DNA of 64,000 nucleotides from positions 558,001 to 622,000 of the forward strand of contig NZ_JAIHON010000002.1 in assembly GCF_021173675.1 (NCBI RefSeq), written 5' to 3'. Below the pieces are notes generated by a model. The model made no database searches and was not told the origin of the DNA. It saw nothing but the letters and a program-made list of their open reading frames with translations. The stretch's first letter is position 1. Each line of letters starts with the position of its first letter. Position numbers and translations under genes: made by a program. Of the stretch, positions 37,526 to 47,700 are shown piece after piece. This stretch comes from Streptomyces lincolnensis (lineage in GTDB: Bacteria > Actinomycetota > Actinomycetes > Streptomycetales > Streptomycetaceae).

Positions 37526-39613
37526 TCAGCGCTGGGCTGCGGCGATCGATTCCCGCGCCTGGGCGGCCACGTTCTCGGCAGTGAAGCCGAACTCGCGGAA
37601 GAGGACCTTGCCGTCGGCCGAAGCACCGAAGTGCTCCAGGGAAACGATGCGACCGGCGTCCCCGACGTACTTGTGCCAGGTGAGACCGATACCGGCCTCG
37701 ACCGCGACACGGGCCTTCACGGACGGCGGCAGGACGCTGTCCCGGTACCCCTGGTCCTGCTCCTCGAACCACTCCACCGACGGCATGGACACGACGCGCG
37801 TGGGCACACCGTCGGCCTCCAGGGCCTCGCGCGCCGCTACGGCTACGTGCACCTCGGAACCGGTGGCGATCAGGATCACCTCGGGCGTACCCGAGGAGGC
37901 CTCGAACAGGACGTAACCGCCCTTGGCCGCGTTCTCGTCGGGCTCGTACGTCGGCACGCCCTGACGGGTCAGCGCCAAGCCGTGCGGGGCGCCCTTGCCG
38001 AACTCCTTGGTGTATCGCTTGAGGATCTCGCGCCAGGCGATCGCCGTTTCGTTGGCGTCGGCCGGGCGGACCACGTTCAGGCCCGGGATGGCGCGCAGCG
38101 AGGCGAGGTGCTCGACGGGCTGGTGGGTGGGGCCGTCCTCGCCGAGGCCGATCGAGTCGTGCGTCCACACGTACGTCACCGGCAGGTGCATGAGGGCCGA
38201 CAGGCGGACCGCGTTGCGCATGTAGTCGGAGAACACCAGGAAGGTGCCGCCGTAGATACGGGTGTTGCCGTGCAGCGCGATGCCGTTCATCTCCGCGGCC
38301 ATGGAGTGCTCGCGGATGCCGAAGTGGATCGTGCGGCCGTACGGGTCCGCCTCCGGCAGCGGGTTGTCCGCCGGGAGGAACGACGAGGTCTTGTCGATCG
38401 TCGTGTTGTTCGAGCCGGCCAGGTCGGCCGAGCCGCCCCACAGCTCGGGGACGACCGCGCCGAGCGCCTGGAGCACCTTGCCGGAGGCGGCACGCGTGGC
38501 CACGCCCTTGCCGGTCTCGAAGACCGGGATCGCGGACTCCCAGCCCTCGGGCAGCTCACCCGCGTTGATGCGGTCGAACTCGGCGGCGCGCTCGGGGTTG
38601 TTGTCGCGCCACAGCTGGAACGACTTCTCCCACTCCGCCTTCGCCTGCGCACCGCGCTCCAGGGCCTGGCGGGTGTGGGTGATGACCTCGTCGGACACCT
38701 CGAAGCTCTGCTCCGGGTCGAAGCCCAGGACCCGCTTGGTGGCCGCGACCTCGTCGTCGCCCAGCGCCGAGCCGTGCGCGGCCTCGGTGTTCTGGGCGTT
38801 CGGGGCCGGCCAGGCGATGATCGAGCGCATCGCGATGAAGGACGGCTTGTCCGTGACGGCCTTGGCCTGCTGGATCGCCTCGTAGATGGCGGCCGGGTCG
38901 AGGTCGCCGTTGGCCTGCGGCTCGACGCGCTGCACGTGCCAGCCGTACGCGGCGTACCGCGCGACGACGTCCTCGGAGACGGCCGTCTCGGTGTCGCCCT
39001 CGATCGAGATGTGGTTGTCGTCCCACAGCAGGACCAGGTTGCCGAGCTTCTGGTGGCCGGCCAGGGAGGACGCCTCGCCGGAGATGCCCTCCTGGAGGCA
39101 GCCGTCACCGGCGATGGCGTAGACGAAGTGGTCGAAGGGGGACTCGCCCGGCGCGGCCTCCGGGTCGAACAGGCCGCGCTCGTAGCGGGCGGCCATCGCC
39201 ATGCCCACGGCGTTGGCGACACCCTGGCCCAGCGGGCCGGTCGTCGTCTCGACGCCCGTGGTGTGGCCGTACTCCGGGTGGCCGGGGGTCTTCGAGCCCC
39301 AGGTCCGGAACGCCTTCAGGTCGTCCAGCTCCAGGCCGAAGCCGGCCAGGTAGAGCTGGGTGTAGAGGGTCAGGGACGAGTGGCCCGCGGACAGCACGAA
39401 GCGGTCGCGGCCGACCCAGTCGGCGTCCGCCGGGTCGTGCCGCATCACCTTCTGGAAGAGGGTGTAGGCGGCGGGAGCCAGGCTCATCGCCGTACCGGGA
39501 TGGCCGTTGCCGACCTTCTGTACGGCATCGGCGGCCAGGACGCGGGCCGTGTCGACGGCCCGCTGGTCCAACTCGGTCCACTCGAGGTCTGTGGTGGTCG
39601 GCTTGGTGCTCAC
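37526..39613 (-). CDS. tkt: Transketolase
   Basis: A 695-residue TPP-dependent transketolase. The TPP-binding motif is [18 protein letters not shown] ... WDDN (about residues 165-195). [12 protein letters not shown] near the start and the second-domain [18 protein letters not shown] with the catalytic Glu are characteristic, as is RPADANET. The GTG at 39611-39613 is chosen; GGGTGA overlaps it and GGAG lies farther upstream. It is the first gene of the pentose phosphate operon and is divergent from ctaB. Confidence 0.97.
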   Translation of the reverse strand: MSTKPTTTDLEWTELDQRAVDTARVLAADAVQKVGNGHPGTAMSLAPAAYTLFQKVMRHDPADADWVGRDRFVLSAGHSSLTLYTQLYLAGFGLELDDLKAFRTWGSKTPGHPEYGHTTGVETTTGPLGQGVANAVGMAMAARYERGLFDPEAAPGESPFDHFVYAIAGDGCLQEGISGEASSLAGHQKLGNLVLLWDDNHISIEGDTETAVSEDVVARYAAYGWHVQRVEPQANGDLDPAAIYEAIQQAKAVTDKPSFIAMRSIIAWPAPNAQNTEAAHGSALGDDEVAATKRVLGFDPEQSFEVSDEVITHTRQALERGAQAKAEWEKSFQLWRDNNPERAAEFDRINAGELPEGWESAIPVFETGKGVATRAASGKVLQALGAVVPELWGGSADLAGSNNTTIDKTSSFLPADNPLPEADPYGRTIHFGIREHSMAAEMNGIALHGNTRIYGGTFLVFSDYMRNAVRLSALMHLPVTYVWTHDSIGLGEDGPTHQPVEHLASLRAIPGLNVVRPADANETAIAWREILKRYTKEFGKGAPHGLALTRQGVPTYEPDENAAKGGYVLFEASSGTPEVILIATGSEVHVAVAAREALEADGVPTRVVSMPSVEWFEEQDQGYRDSVLPPSVKARVAVEAGIGLTWHKYVGDAGRIVSLEHFGASADGKVLFREFGFTAENVAAQARESIAAAQR

Positions 39614-39973
39614 CCTGGGTCAGGGCTCCTCTCCACATGTCACGCATGTCGAATGCCGGTGCACGGGGCGCAGCGGCCGTTGTCGAGCCTACCCCCGTCG
39701 GTACGTGCGTTTTTTCGAGTCGTTCCAGAGTGCCGGGAGTGTCGGGGATCCGCCTCCCCACCGGGTCGTTCCGTGTTCGGCAACTGAATACGGTGCTGCT
39801 CGTTCGAGTGCTCAATCGAGTGCCGGCGGGCTCTTGTCGCGGTGCCTGCCAACACGACCCCACCCCCGCGAATGTCGGGGTATGGGCAACGTCTACAGTG
39901 GCGTGGTACGCGCGAGCCTTTACCGGGACTTCACACGGGCGAGGCTTGCTGGGATGTCTCTGTAGGGGTGTGC
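39614..39973. other. Divergent promoter region between tkt and ctaB
   Basis: These 360 bases must hold the promoters of the tkt operon and of ctaB. I saw two direct copies of TCGAGTGC at 39804-39811 and 39816-39823 (12-bp period) and a TACAGT -10-like hexamer at 39892-39897 facing ctaB, without a matching -35. No regulator site can be named. Small frames here are not convincing. Confidence 0.55.
39804..39823. repeat. TCGAGTGC direct repeat
   Basis: Two copies of the octamer TCGAGTGC are spaced 12 bp apart in the tkt-ctaB divergent region. This could be a tandem operator; it is not a CIRCE element because the inverted arm is absent. Confidence 0.4.
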
Positions 39974-40924
39974 GTGACGGCCGTCGAATCCCGTCCAGCC
40001 GGTGTGCTGGGGGAGAAGAGCAGGAGCTCGAGTCACCGGCCGTTCGGGGCCCGTGTCAAGGCGTTCGTGGAGCTGACGAAGCCGCGGATCATCGAACTGC
40101 TGCTCATCACCACCGTTCCGGTGATGTTCCTGGCGCAGCAGGGCGTGCCCGACCTGAAGCTGGTGCTGCTCACCTGCCTCGGCGGTTACCTCTCCGCGGG
40201 CGGGGCCAACGCGCTGAACATGTACATCGACCGCGACATCGACGCGCTGATGGACCGCACCTCGCAGCGCCCGCTGGTCACCGGCATGGTCAGCCCGCGC
40301 GAGTGCCTGGCCTTCGGCATCACCCTCGCGGTCGTCTCCACGCTGCTGTTCGGCCTCACCGTCAACTGGCTGTCGGCCTGGCTGTCGCTCGGCGCGCTCC
40401 TCTTCTACGTCGTCGTCTACACGATGATCCTCAAGCGCCGCACCTCGCAGAACATCGTGTGGGGCGGCATCGCCGGCTGCCTCCCGGTGCTGATCGGCTG
40501 GTCGTCCGTCACGAACTCCATGTCGTGGGCGCCGGTCATCCTCTTCCTCGTCATGTTCTTCTGGACGCCGCCGCACTACTGGCCGCTGTCCATGAAGGTG
40601 CGTGAGGACTACGCGCGCGTGGGCGTGCCGATGCTGCCGGTCGTCGCCTCCAACAAGGTGGTCGCCAAGCAGATCGTGCTCTACAGCTGGGTGATGGTCG
40701 CCGTCTCGCTGCTGCTCCAGCCGCTCGGCTACACCGGCTGGTTCTACACGGCGGTCGCGCTGCTGGCCGGCGGCTTCTGGCTGTGGGAGGCGCACGGGCT
40801 CCAGAACCGCGCCAGGGCCGAGGTCACCGGCGCCAAGCTGAAGGAGATGCGGCTGTTCCACTGGTCGATCACCTACGTGTCGATCCTGTTCGTGGCGGTC
40901 GCGGTGGACCCCTTCCTGCGGTAG
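39974..40924 (+). CDS. ctaB: Protoheme IX farnesyltransferase (heme O synthase)
   Basis: A 316-residue UbiA-family prenyltransferase that converts heme B to heme O for cytochrome oxidase. [24 protein letters not shown] opens the first helix, and the two prenyl-diphosphate Asp motifs are visible as [20 protein letters not shown] and [13 protein letters not shown]. About nine membrane helices follow. The GTG at 39974 is chosen (AGGGG 5 bp upstream); another GTG two codons earlier is possible. ctaA is 2 kb away. A 17-bp perfect terminator follows. Confidence 0.97.
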   Translation: MTAVESRPAGVLGEKSRSSSHRPFGARVKAFVELTKPRIIELLLITTVPVMFLAQQGVPDLKLVLLTCLGGYLSAGGANALNMYIDRDIDALMDRTSQRPLVTGMVSPRECLAFGITLAVVSTLLFGLTVNWLSAWLSLGALLFYVVVYTMILKRRTSQNIVWGGIAGCLPVLIGWSSVTNSMSWAPVILFLVMFFWTPPHYWPLSMKVREDYARVGVPMLPVVASNKVVAKQIVLYSWVMVAVSLLLQPLGYTGWFYTAVALLAGGFWLWEAHGLQNRARAEVTGAKLKEMRLFHWSITYVSILFVAVAVDPFLR

Positions 40925-40942
40925 CCGGTCCCGTACGCGTAT

Positions 40943-40982
40943 ACGGCCGGGGTGCGTGGTCAAGGCCACGCACCCCGGCCGT
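40943..40982 (+). terminator. Terminator after ctaB
   Basis: A perfect 17-bp stem (40943-40959 with 40966-40982) with a 6-nt loop starts 18 bp after the ctaB stop. Confidence 0.88.
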
Positions 40983-41004
40983 CGCCGTTTGATCTACCCG
41001 TCGG

Positions 41005-41010
41005 TAGCAT
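41005..41010 (+). promoter_or_regulatory. Candidate -10 of a leaderless transcript
   Basis: TAGCAT lies 7 bp before the ATG of the next gene, and no SD is present. No clear -35 was found. Confidence 0.4.
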
Positions 41011-41017
41011 CCTGGCC

Positions 41018-41374
41018 ATGGCAGACACGCAGCAGGTTGACGAGGGCACCGACGCCAAGAAGGCCGCGCGGGCCGAGCGCAGGGTGGCCCGCCTGGCCAA
41101 GCAGATCGGCGCCTTCTCCAAGAAGCACGGCGGAGCCGAGGGCCAGGTGGCCTACCTCGGCGAGCGCGGCGCCCGGATCGTCCTGGTCGGCGAGGACGGC
41201 GGCTGGGGCGACCTGGTGGCCCCGTCGTACGAGATCGCCGAGCAGGCGGTCGCGAAGTCCGGCATCACTGTTCACGAGGAGTTCGACGGGGAGTTCGCCG
41301 CCAAGGTGCGGACCGGGCCGTACGAGTGGACGCGGATGGCCGGAATCCAGGTGGGCGGGCCGAGCAACACCTGA
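41018..41374 (+). CDS. Conserved hypothetical protein
   Basis: A 118-residue soluble protein I cannot name. It has a Lys/Arg-rich helical start (DAKKAARAERRVARLAKQIGAFSKKHGG), then a compact alpha/beta part (GARIVLVGEDGGWGDLVAPSYEIAEQAVAKSGITVHEEFDGEFAAKVRTGPYEW). It has neither a signal peptide nor membrane segments. The position between ctaB and the amidohydrolase seems to be part of the conserved core block, which supports a real gene. No function is inferred. Confidence 0.85.
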   Translation: MADTQQVDEGTDAKKAARAERRVARLAKQIGAFSKKHGGAEGQVAYLGERGARIVLVGEDGGWGDLVAPSYEIAEQAVAKSGITVHEEFDGEFAAKVRTGPYEWTRMAGIQVGGPSNT

Positions 41375-41456
41375 CACCGGGTTCACCCGTTAGGCCCCGT
41401 GGAGGACCGTAGGAGAACACGGTCCTCGGACGTGGTCCGCTGCACGGGGAGCCCGG

Positions 41457-42563
41457 ATGATCGAAACGCCGTCCCTCGTGGACCAGTACTGCCACGGCGT
41501 ACTGAGGACGGAGCTGGGCCTCGGCACCTTCGAGGCCCAGCTGGCCCGCACCGAGGGCCCGCCCGCGGCCGGGACGACGCTGTTCGACACCCAGACCGGG
41601 TTCGCGGTACGCCGCTGGTGCCCCCCGCTCCTCGGGCTTGAACCGCACTGCCCGCCCGCCCGCTATCTCGCCCGGCGCCGTGAACTCGGCGTACTGGAAT
41701 CGGGCCGCCGGCTCCTCAGGGGCAGCGGAATCACGACGTATCTGGTCGACACCGGACTGCCCGGAGACCTCACCGGGCCCGACGAGATGGCCTCGACGGC
41801 GGGCGCCGAGGCCCGCGAGATCGTGCGGCTCGAACTCCTGGCCGAGCAGGTCGCCGACACCTCCGGCACGGTCGAGTCCTTTCTCGCCAACCTCGCCGAG
41901 TCCGTCCACGGCGCCGCCGCCGGAGCCGTGGCCTTCACCTCCGTGGCGGGCGTACGGCACGGACTCGCGCTCGCCCCCGAGCCGCCGGGGCCGGGGGAGG
42001 TGCGGGGTGCGGCGGGCCGCTGGCTGGCGGGGCGCCGGGTCGGCGGGGAGCTGAGCGACCCGGTTCTGCTGCGCCACCTGCTGTGGATCGCGATCGCCTC
42101 CGGCCGACCTCTCCAACTGCACGCCGGCCTCGGCGAGCCCGGCCTGCGGATCGACCGCACGGATCCCGTGCTCCTGACGGACTTCGTCCGCGCCACGGCC
42201 GGCCTGGGCACGGACCTCGTCCTCCTGCACGGCTACCCCTACCACCGCCACGCCGCTCATCTCGCGGGCGTCTTCCCCCACGTCTACGCCGACTCCGGCG
42301 CCGCCCTGGTCCGCACCGGCGCCCGGGCCGCGACCGTCCTCGCCGAGATCCTGGAGCTGGCCCCCTTCGGCAAGATCCTCTTCTCCAGCGGAGCGCAGGG
42401 TCTGCCCGAGCTGCACGTGGTGGGCGCCCGCCTGTTCCGCGAGGCGCTCGGACGCGTCCTGGGTGGCTGGGTCGCCGACGGGGCGTGGTCGCTGACGGAC
42501 GCGCAGCGCGTGGCGGGTCTGATCGCGGAGGGGAACGCGCGGCGGGTCTATGGCTTGCGCTGA
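41457..42563 (+). CDS. Amidohydrolase family protein
   Basis: A 368-residue TIM-barrel amidohydrolase of the FluG/GSI N-terminal-like type. LVDQYCHGVL near residue 7 replaces the usual HxH metal motif with a single His. LQLHAGLGEP, LLHGYPYHRHAAHLAGVFPHVYADSG and FGKILFSSGAQGLPELHVV correspond to later barrel strands. Because the N-terminal HxH is degenerate, metal use is uncertain. The ATG follows GGGGAG. Substrate unknown; possibly a small amide or aromatic acid. It converges with ctaA. Confidence 0.82.
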   Translation: MIETPSLVDQYCHGVLRTELGLGTFEAQLARTEGPPAAGTTLFDTQTGFAVRRWCPPLLGLEPHCPPARYLARRRELGVLESGRRLLRGSGITTYLVDTGLPGDLTGPDEMASTAGAEAREIVRLELLAEQVADTSGTVESFLANLAESVHGAAAGAVAFTSVAGVRHGLALAPEPPGPGEVRGAAGRWLAGRRVGGELSDPVLLRHLLWIAIASGRPLQLHAGLGEPGLRIDRTDPVLLTDFVRATAGLGTDLVLLHGYPYHRHAAHLAGVFPHVYADSGAALVRTGARAATVLAEILELAPFGKILFSSGAQGLPELHVVGARLFREALGRVLGGWVADGAWSLTDAQRVAGLIAEGNARRVYGLR

Positions 42564-42579
42564 GCCACGGCTCAGGTGT

Positions 42580-43578
42580 TCACGCCCGGGTCAGCGTCGC
42601 CTCGCTGGAAGGGCCCGGTACGTCGGCCACCAGCTCCGGCCGCTCCCGCAGGGACAGGTGCACACGCACGACCGCGATCCACACCAGGGCGGAGCCGAGC
42701 ATGTGCAGGCCGACCAGGATCTCCGGCAGGTCGGTGAAGTACTGGACGTACCCGATGACGCCCTGGGCGAGCAGGATCAGGAAGAGATCACGGGTGCGGG
42801 CCAGCGGCACCTTGGGGGAGTCGACCGCCTTGAGGACGAACCACAGGGCGAAGGTCAGCGACACCACGATCCAGGCCAGCACCGCGTGCACCTTGCTGAC
42901 GGTCTCCCAGTCCAGCGGCATCCGCTCGACCTCGCTGGAGTCACCCGCGTGCGGGCCCGCGCCGGTCACCACCGTGCCGACCAGGATCAGCAGCACCGAG
43001 GCCGCGACCAGGAACCACACCAGCTGCCGCACGGCCTTGCCGACCAGCGGCCGGGGCTCCCCGTCGCCCTCCCGGGCGCGCTGCCACATCACCGTGGCGA
43101 TGGCGATCAGCGCCGACGTCGCCACGAAGTGCGCGGCGACCGTGTACGGGTTGAGGCCGACCAGCACGACGATGCCGCCGAGGATCGCGTTGCTCATCAC
43201 GACCCAGAACTGCGCCCAGCCCAGCCGCGTCAGACTCCGCCGGTACGGCTTCTCCGAGCGCGCGGCGATGATGGCCCAGCCCACCGCGGCACACAGCACG
43301 TACGTCAGCATGCGGTTGCCGAACTCGATGGCACCGTGCACGCCCATCGCGCTCGTCGCGGTGAGCGAGTCGTCGGTGCACTTCGGCCAGGTCGGGCAGC
43401 CGAGCCCGGACCCGGTCAGCCGCACCGCGCCACCGGTGACCACGATGACCACCGACATCACGAGCGCGGCGAGCGCCGCCCGCCGGACCGTCCTCGGGGT
43501 GGGCGTCCAGCGTGCGGCGATGAAGGCGAGCGGGTTGCGGACGGCTGCTACGACGTCGGCGCGGGTCACGTTTGGCAC
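42580..43578 (-). CDS. ctaA: Heme A synthase
   Basis: A 332-residue CtaA/Cox15 membrane protein converting heme O (from CtaB) to heme A. It has about eight helices in two four-helix halves. The heme-ligand His residues are expected in MGVHGAIEFGNRML and AAHFVATSA of the first half, and in SKVHAVLAWIVV and GLHMLGSALVW of the second. The extracytoplasmic Cys pair is visible as LGCPTWPKC in loop 1 of the first half. I prefer the GTG at 43576-43578, because TACGAT lies 7 bp before it; an ATG three codons upstream would overlap that hexamer. Confidence 0.95.
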   Translation of the reverse strand: MPNVTRADVVAAVRNPLAFIAARWTPTPRTVRRAALAALVMSVVIVVTGGAVRLTGSGLGCPTWPKCTDDSLTATSAMGVHGAIEFGNRMLTYVLCAAVGWAIIAARSEKPYRRSLTRLGWAQFWVVMSNAILGGIVVLVGLNPYTVAAHFVATSALIAIATVMWQRAREGDGEPRPLVGKAVRQLVWFLVAASVLLILVGTVVTGAGPHAGDSSEVERMPLDWETVSKVHAVLAWIVVSLTFALWFVLKAVDSPKVPLARTRDLFLILLAQGVIGYVQYFTDLPEILVGLHMLGSALVWIAVVRVHLSLRERPELVADVPGPSSEATLTRA

Positions 43579-43585
43579 GCCGTCC

Positions 43586-43591
43586 ATCGTA
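43586..43591 (-). promoter_or_regulatory. Candidate -10 of a leaderless ctaA transcript
   Basis: On the minus strand TACGAT lies 7 bp before a GTG start codon of ctaA. Its presence argues against the ATG annotated inside it. Confidence 0.4.
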
Positions 43592-43631
43592 GGGGGCCGC
43601 TTGTGCACGCTTTCACGAGGGGGCGTCGAAG

Positions 43632-43663
43632 GGGGCGGGGCGCTCCCTCGGGCGCCCCGCCCC
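43632..43663 (-). terminator. Terminator of the secreted repeat-protein gene
   Basis: A perfect 12-bp GC-only stem (43632-43643 with 43652-43663) with an 8-nt loop lies 27 bp after the stop of the minus-strand gene and before the ctaA promoter. Confidence 0.8.
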
Positions 43664-43690
43664 TGTCCTCCGGACCCCCGTGCCGGAGGG

Positions 43691-44590
43691 TCAGCGGACG
43701 CAGATGACCTGGGCCTTGAGGTGCCAGTGGGACAGCATTCCGGAAGCTAGTTCGGACACGGTTGTCCGTGCCCCGGACGGTGCCAGGGTCGGGCGCACTT
43801 CCACCGGGACGAGCCGGTTGAAGGCGGCCTCGATCGCGGAGACGCGGACGCCCGCGCCGAACGCCTTGGTGCCGCGCGGGCAGACGGCGAGGGCCGTGCC
43901 CGCCTGGGCGGGGCTGGGGACCGTCTTCCAGTCGGTCTCCTGGTACGTCTGGCCGAGTTCCGCACAGACGATGTGAGTCCGCACGCGCCACCGCAGCGAT
44001 GTGGCCAGTGCCTCACTGGCCCGGACGGAGGCGGAGCGACTGGAGGTGACGGTGATGGCGTTGATGCCGATGGGGTGGTTGACACCCGCAACGCTGGCGC
44101 CGAGACCGATGAGGCGTGTGCCGCGCGGGCAGACGGCACTCGACGGGGACTTGGGGCTCTTGGAGTCGGACCCCGAACTGACGGTGCGGTACTGGAGCCC
44201 GAGCGGCCTGTTGGCGCACACCGCATAGGCCCGCACGGACCACCTGGCCGAGTTGAGGGCACCGAGCTCCTCCGCCGACACGGCCCAGCCGTGCCCGCGG
44301 TGGGAACGGACCGGATACGAGCCGCGCAGCAGTACCCGGTTTCCTCCGTCCACGATTCGCGCCCCGCCTGCGAGGATCACCTTCCCGCGAGGGCAGGAAG
44401 CACGGACGCTGCGCGAGGGGGTGGAGTTGGTCGCACTGGCTCGCTCCACGTAGGTGTAGCCGGAGACGGCGACCGGCCGTGCGTCCGACGCGGCCGGCGC
44501 TGCCATCAGTCCCTGTCCGCCGAGGGCCGCGCCGAGGGCCATCGCGGTGCCCCACAGGAGGGGACGGCGGGACGCAGGTGCCTGGATCAT
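43691..44590 (-). CDS. Secreted protein with three Cys-Pro-Arg-Gly repeats, function unknown
   Basis: A 299-residue secreted protein. GGGAGA lies 7 bp before the ATG, and a signal peptide runs to about residue 36 (GGQGLMAAPAASDA). The mature protein is three homologous units of about 80 residues. Each opens with CPRGK/T followed by a Gly-rich strand (VILAGGARI, LIGLGASV, AFGAGVRV) and closes with a second Cys (YAVCANRP, HIVCAELG, QVICVR), suggesting one disulphide per unit. No family is named. It is divergent from the SARP-sensor fusion gene with a 147-bp shared upstream region, so it may be that regulator's target. Confidence 0.85.
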   Translation of the reverse strand: MIQAPASRRPLLWGTAMALGAALGGQGLMAAPAASDARPVAVSGYTYVERASATNSTPSRSVRASCPRGKVILAGGARIVDGGNRVLLRGSYPVRSHRGHGWAVSAEELGALNSARWSVRAYAVCANRPLGLQYRTVSSGSDSKSPKSPSSAVCPRGTRLIGLGASVAGVNHPIGINAITVTSSRSASVRASEALATSLRWRVRTHIVCAELGQTYQETDWKTVPSPAQAGTALAVCPRGTKAFGAGVRVSAIEAAFNRLVPVEVRPTLAPSGARTTVSELASGMLSHWHLKAQVICVR

Positions 44591-44694
44591 GGTGAATCTC
44601 CCTGGGATCGGGCCGCGACGCCCGTCCGGCGAGCGGCTGTTACGTGAACTGGGTCACACTTCACCGCGTTGCGGCGCTACGCTCCTCGACGGGC

Positions 44695-44725
44695 GCTTGG
44701 AACGCCTTGGCACCGGCTTGGAACG
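44695..44725 (+). promoter_or_regulatory. Three CTTGG direct repeats (possible SARP binding site)
   Basis: CTTGGAA, CTTGGCA and CTTGGAA begin at 44696, 44706 and 44717, with spacings of 10 and 11 bp. SARP regulators bind heptameric direct repeats one helical turn apart, so this could be an autoregulatory site. The last copy ends about 15 bp before the ATG. A TACGCT -10-like hexamer is at 44678-44683, upstream of the repeats. Confidence 0.45.
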
Positions 44726-44737
44726 AGGCGATGTGCC

Positions 44738-47700
44738 ATGTCAGCCACGGAGACGGTCACGGAGTTCGGGCTGCTCGGTCCGCTCAGGGTGCTGCGTTCC
44801 GGCTCCGCACTGCCGCTCGGCGGGCCGCGCCAGCGCGCGGTGCTGGCCCTGCTGCTGATCGAGGCGAACCGGGCCGTCCCGCTGGACCGGCTGGTGGACG
44901 AGGTGTGGGACGGTGACCCGCCGGACGGGGCGATCACCTCGGTACAGACGTACGTCTTCCACCTGCGCCGGATCCTGGAGCCGGGCCGGGCCCGTGGCGC
45001 CACCGCCGAGGTGCTGATGACCCAGGGCCGCGGCTATCTGCTGCGCACCGATCCCGCCGCCACGGACGCCGGACGCTTCGAGGCGGCGGTCCGGGAGGGA
45101 CGGGCGGCACTGGACGCGGGCCGGCATGCCGAGGCGGCCCGGATCCTCCGTGAGGCCCTCGGGCTGTGGCGCGGAGCGGTCCTGGAGGACCTGGGCGACT
45201 ACGGCTTCGTACGGCGTGAGGCGGCGCGCCTGGAGGGCGTACGGCTGTCCGCGATCGAGGCGCGGGTCGAGACGGACCTGGCGTCGGGACGGCACGTGGC
45301 CGTCGTGGGCGAGTTGGAGCAACTGGTCGCCGCCCACCCCCTGCGGGAGCAGCTGTGCGCGCAGTTGATGCTCGCGCTGTACCGCTGCGGACGGCAGGCC
45401 GAGGCACTGGCGTACTACCGGCGGTTACGGGACCGGCTGGCGGACGAACTGGGCCTGGATCCGGACGAGTCGGTGCAGCGCGTGCATCAGGCGGTGCTGG
45501 CCCACGACCCGACCGTCGCCGCGCCCCACCGCACGGCCGTACCGGTCACCGCAGCACGACGACGGCTCCGGGGCACGGTCGTCTCCTTCACCGCGATCGC
45601 CGCTCTGTGCGCGGGACTTCTCTCCGGCGCGAGTGTGCCCCGGTCGGTTCCCGTCTCCCTGGAGGCCAACAGCGTGGGTGCCGTGCACGGTGGCGGTGGT
45701 CCCGCCGTGCCCGTCGGACAGAGCCCGGACGGACTCGCCTGGGGCGCCGGGTCGGTGTGGGCGGCCAACAGCGGGGACGACTCGGTCAGCCGTATCGATC
45801 CGCGCACCCGCGCCGTGCAGTTGATCCCCGTCGGCTCCGGTCCGGTCGCCGTCGCGGTGGACGGCGACGACGTCTGGGTCGCCAACAGCGGCGACGGCAC
45901 GGTCTCGCGGATCAACGCCTCCGTCGACCGGGTCGTCGACACCGTGCCCGTCGGCAACCTGCCCTCGGCGGTGGCCACCGGTCCCGGCGGGGTGTGGGTC
46001 GCGCTCAGCGGGGACCACGCGGTGCGGCGTATCGACCCCGACTCGGGGCGCGTCGGCCGGCCCGTCCCGGTGGGCCGGGCGCCCACCGGCATCGGCGTCG
46101 GCGCGGACACCGTCTGGGTGGCCAACAGCCTGGACGGCACGGTGACCCCGGTCGACGCCGCCTCCGGGCAGGCCCGGGGGCCGATTCCGGTCGGCACCGG
46201 ACCCCGCAGCGTCTCCGTCACCGAGGACGCGGTCTGGGTCGCCAACGGGCTCTCGCTCACCGTCTCCCGCATCGACACGCGTTCTGGTGTCGTCACCTCG
46301 CACGAGGTCGGCGACGGGCCCCGCACGGTGGCGGCGGGGGCGGACGGGGTGTGGGTGAGCAACGAGTACGACGCGACGGTGGTCCGGTTGGATCCCCGTA
46401 CGGGGCAGCCGGTACGCACGGTGCGGACCGGGAGCTCGCCGCGGGGGCTGGCGTTGGCGGGGGAGACGGTGTGGGTGGGGGCGCGGGCGTTCGCCTCGCC
46501 GGGGCATCGGGGTGGGACGTTGACGGTGCTGGGGCTGGGAGGGGCCATCGAGCACGGCATCGATCCGGCGAACGCCTATCTCGGCGAGACATGGCTGGCG
46601 CTCAGCGTCGTCTACGACCATCTCGTCGGCTGGCGGCAGGTGCCCGGCGGGCCGGAGCTCACCCTCATCCCGGACCTGGCGACCGAGCTCCCGCGGCCTT
46701 CCGACGGCGGCCGGATCTACACCTTCACGATCCGGAAGGGGATCCGCTACTCCGACGGCAGAGCCGTCAGGGCCTCCGACTTCCGCCGAGGGGTGCAGAG
46801 GGCGCTGACCGTGGGTGGAGGGAATCCTCTGCTCTTCACGCGGATCGTCGGCGGGGCCGCGTGCTTCGAGCACCCCGAACGCTGCGATCTGTCACGGGGG
46901 ATCACGACCGACGACGCCCGGGGCACCATCACCTTCCATCTCACCGAGCCCGACTCCGACTTCCTGGGCAAGCTCACCCTGTTCGTCGTGCCGACCCCGC
47001 CGGGCACCCCGGCCGACAACGTGGGCAGCCGTCCCGTTCCGTCGACCGGCCCGTACCGCATCGCGGAGTTCCGCAAGGGCAAGCGGCTCGTCCTCGAACG
47101 GAACCCGTACTTCCGGCAGTGGTCCCACGTGGCCCAGCCGGTCGGCTACCCCGATGTCATCCACTGGCGGAACGTCCCGACGGCCGAGCAGCAGATAGCG
47201 GAGGTGAACGCCGGCCGCGCGGACCTAGCGATCCACCTCAACAGCCACCCCCGCCTCCCCGACCTGCGCCGGCTCGCCGTGAGCCACCCGACCCAGCTGC
47301 ACACGGACCCGTCGTTCCTCATGATCTACGAGGCACTCAACACCCGGGTGGCTCCTTTCGACGACAGGCGGGTCCGCCAGGCCTTGTCCTACGCCGTCGA
47401 CCGCAACCGGCTGGTCGGCCTGATGGGCGGGCCCGAGATCGCGACGATGACCTGCCAGGCCCTGCCGGAGGGGTATCCCGGCTACCGTCCCTACTGCCCG
47501 TACACCCGTACTCCGAGGGCTGACGGCCGCTGGTCCGGCCCCGACATCGACCGGGCCAGGAAGCTGATCGAGGCGTCGGGCACCGCCGGTATGGACGTGG
47601 GGGTGTGGACGTGGGAACTGGCGGCGTCCCGCCGTGTCGCCTCCTACTTCGTGGGCCTCCTGGAGGACCTCGGCTATCGGGCACGGCTGCACGTGCGCCC

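Noticed and set aside
37358..39787. 809-residue plus-strand frame opposite tkt
   Set aside because: Transketolase on the minus strand is certain; the opposite frame has no motif.
39804..39823. CIRCE/HrcA operator
   Set aside because: GAGTGC occurs only as direct repeats; the inverted GCACTC arm is missing.
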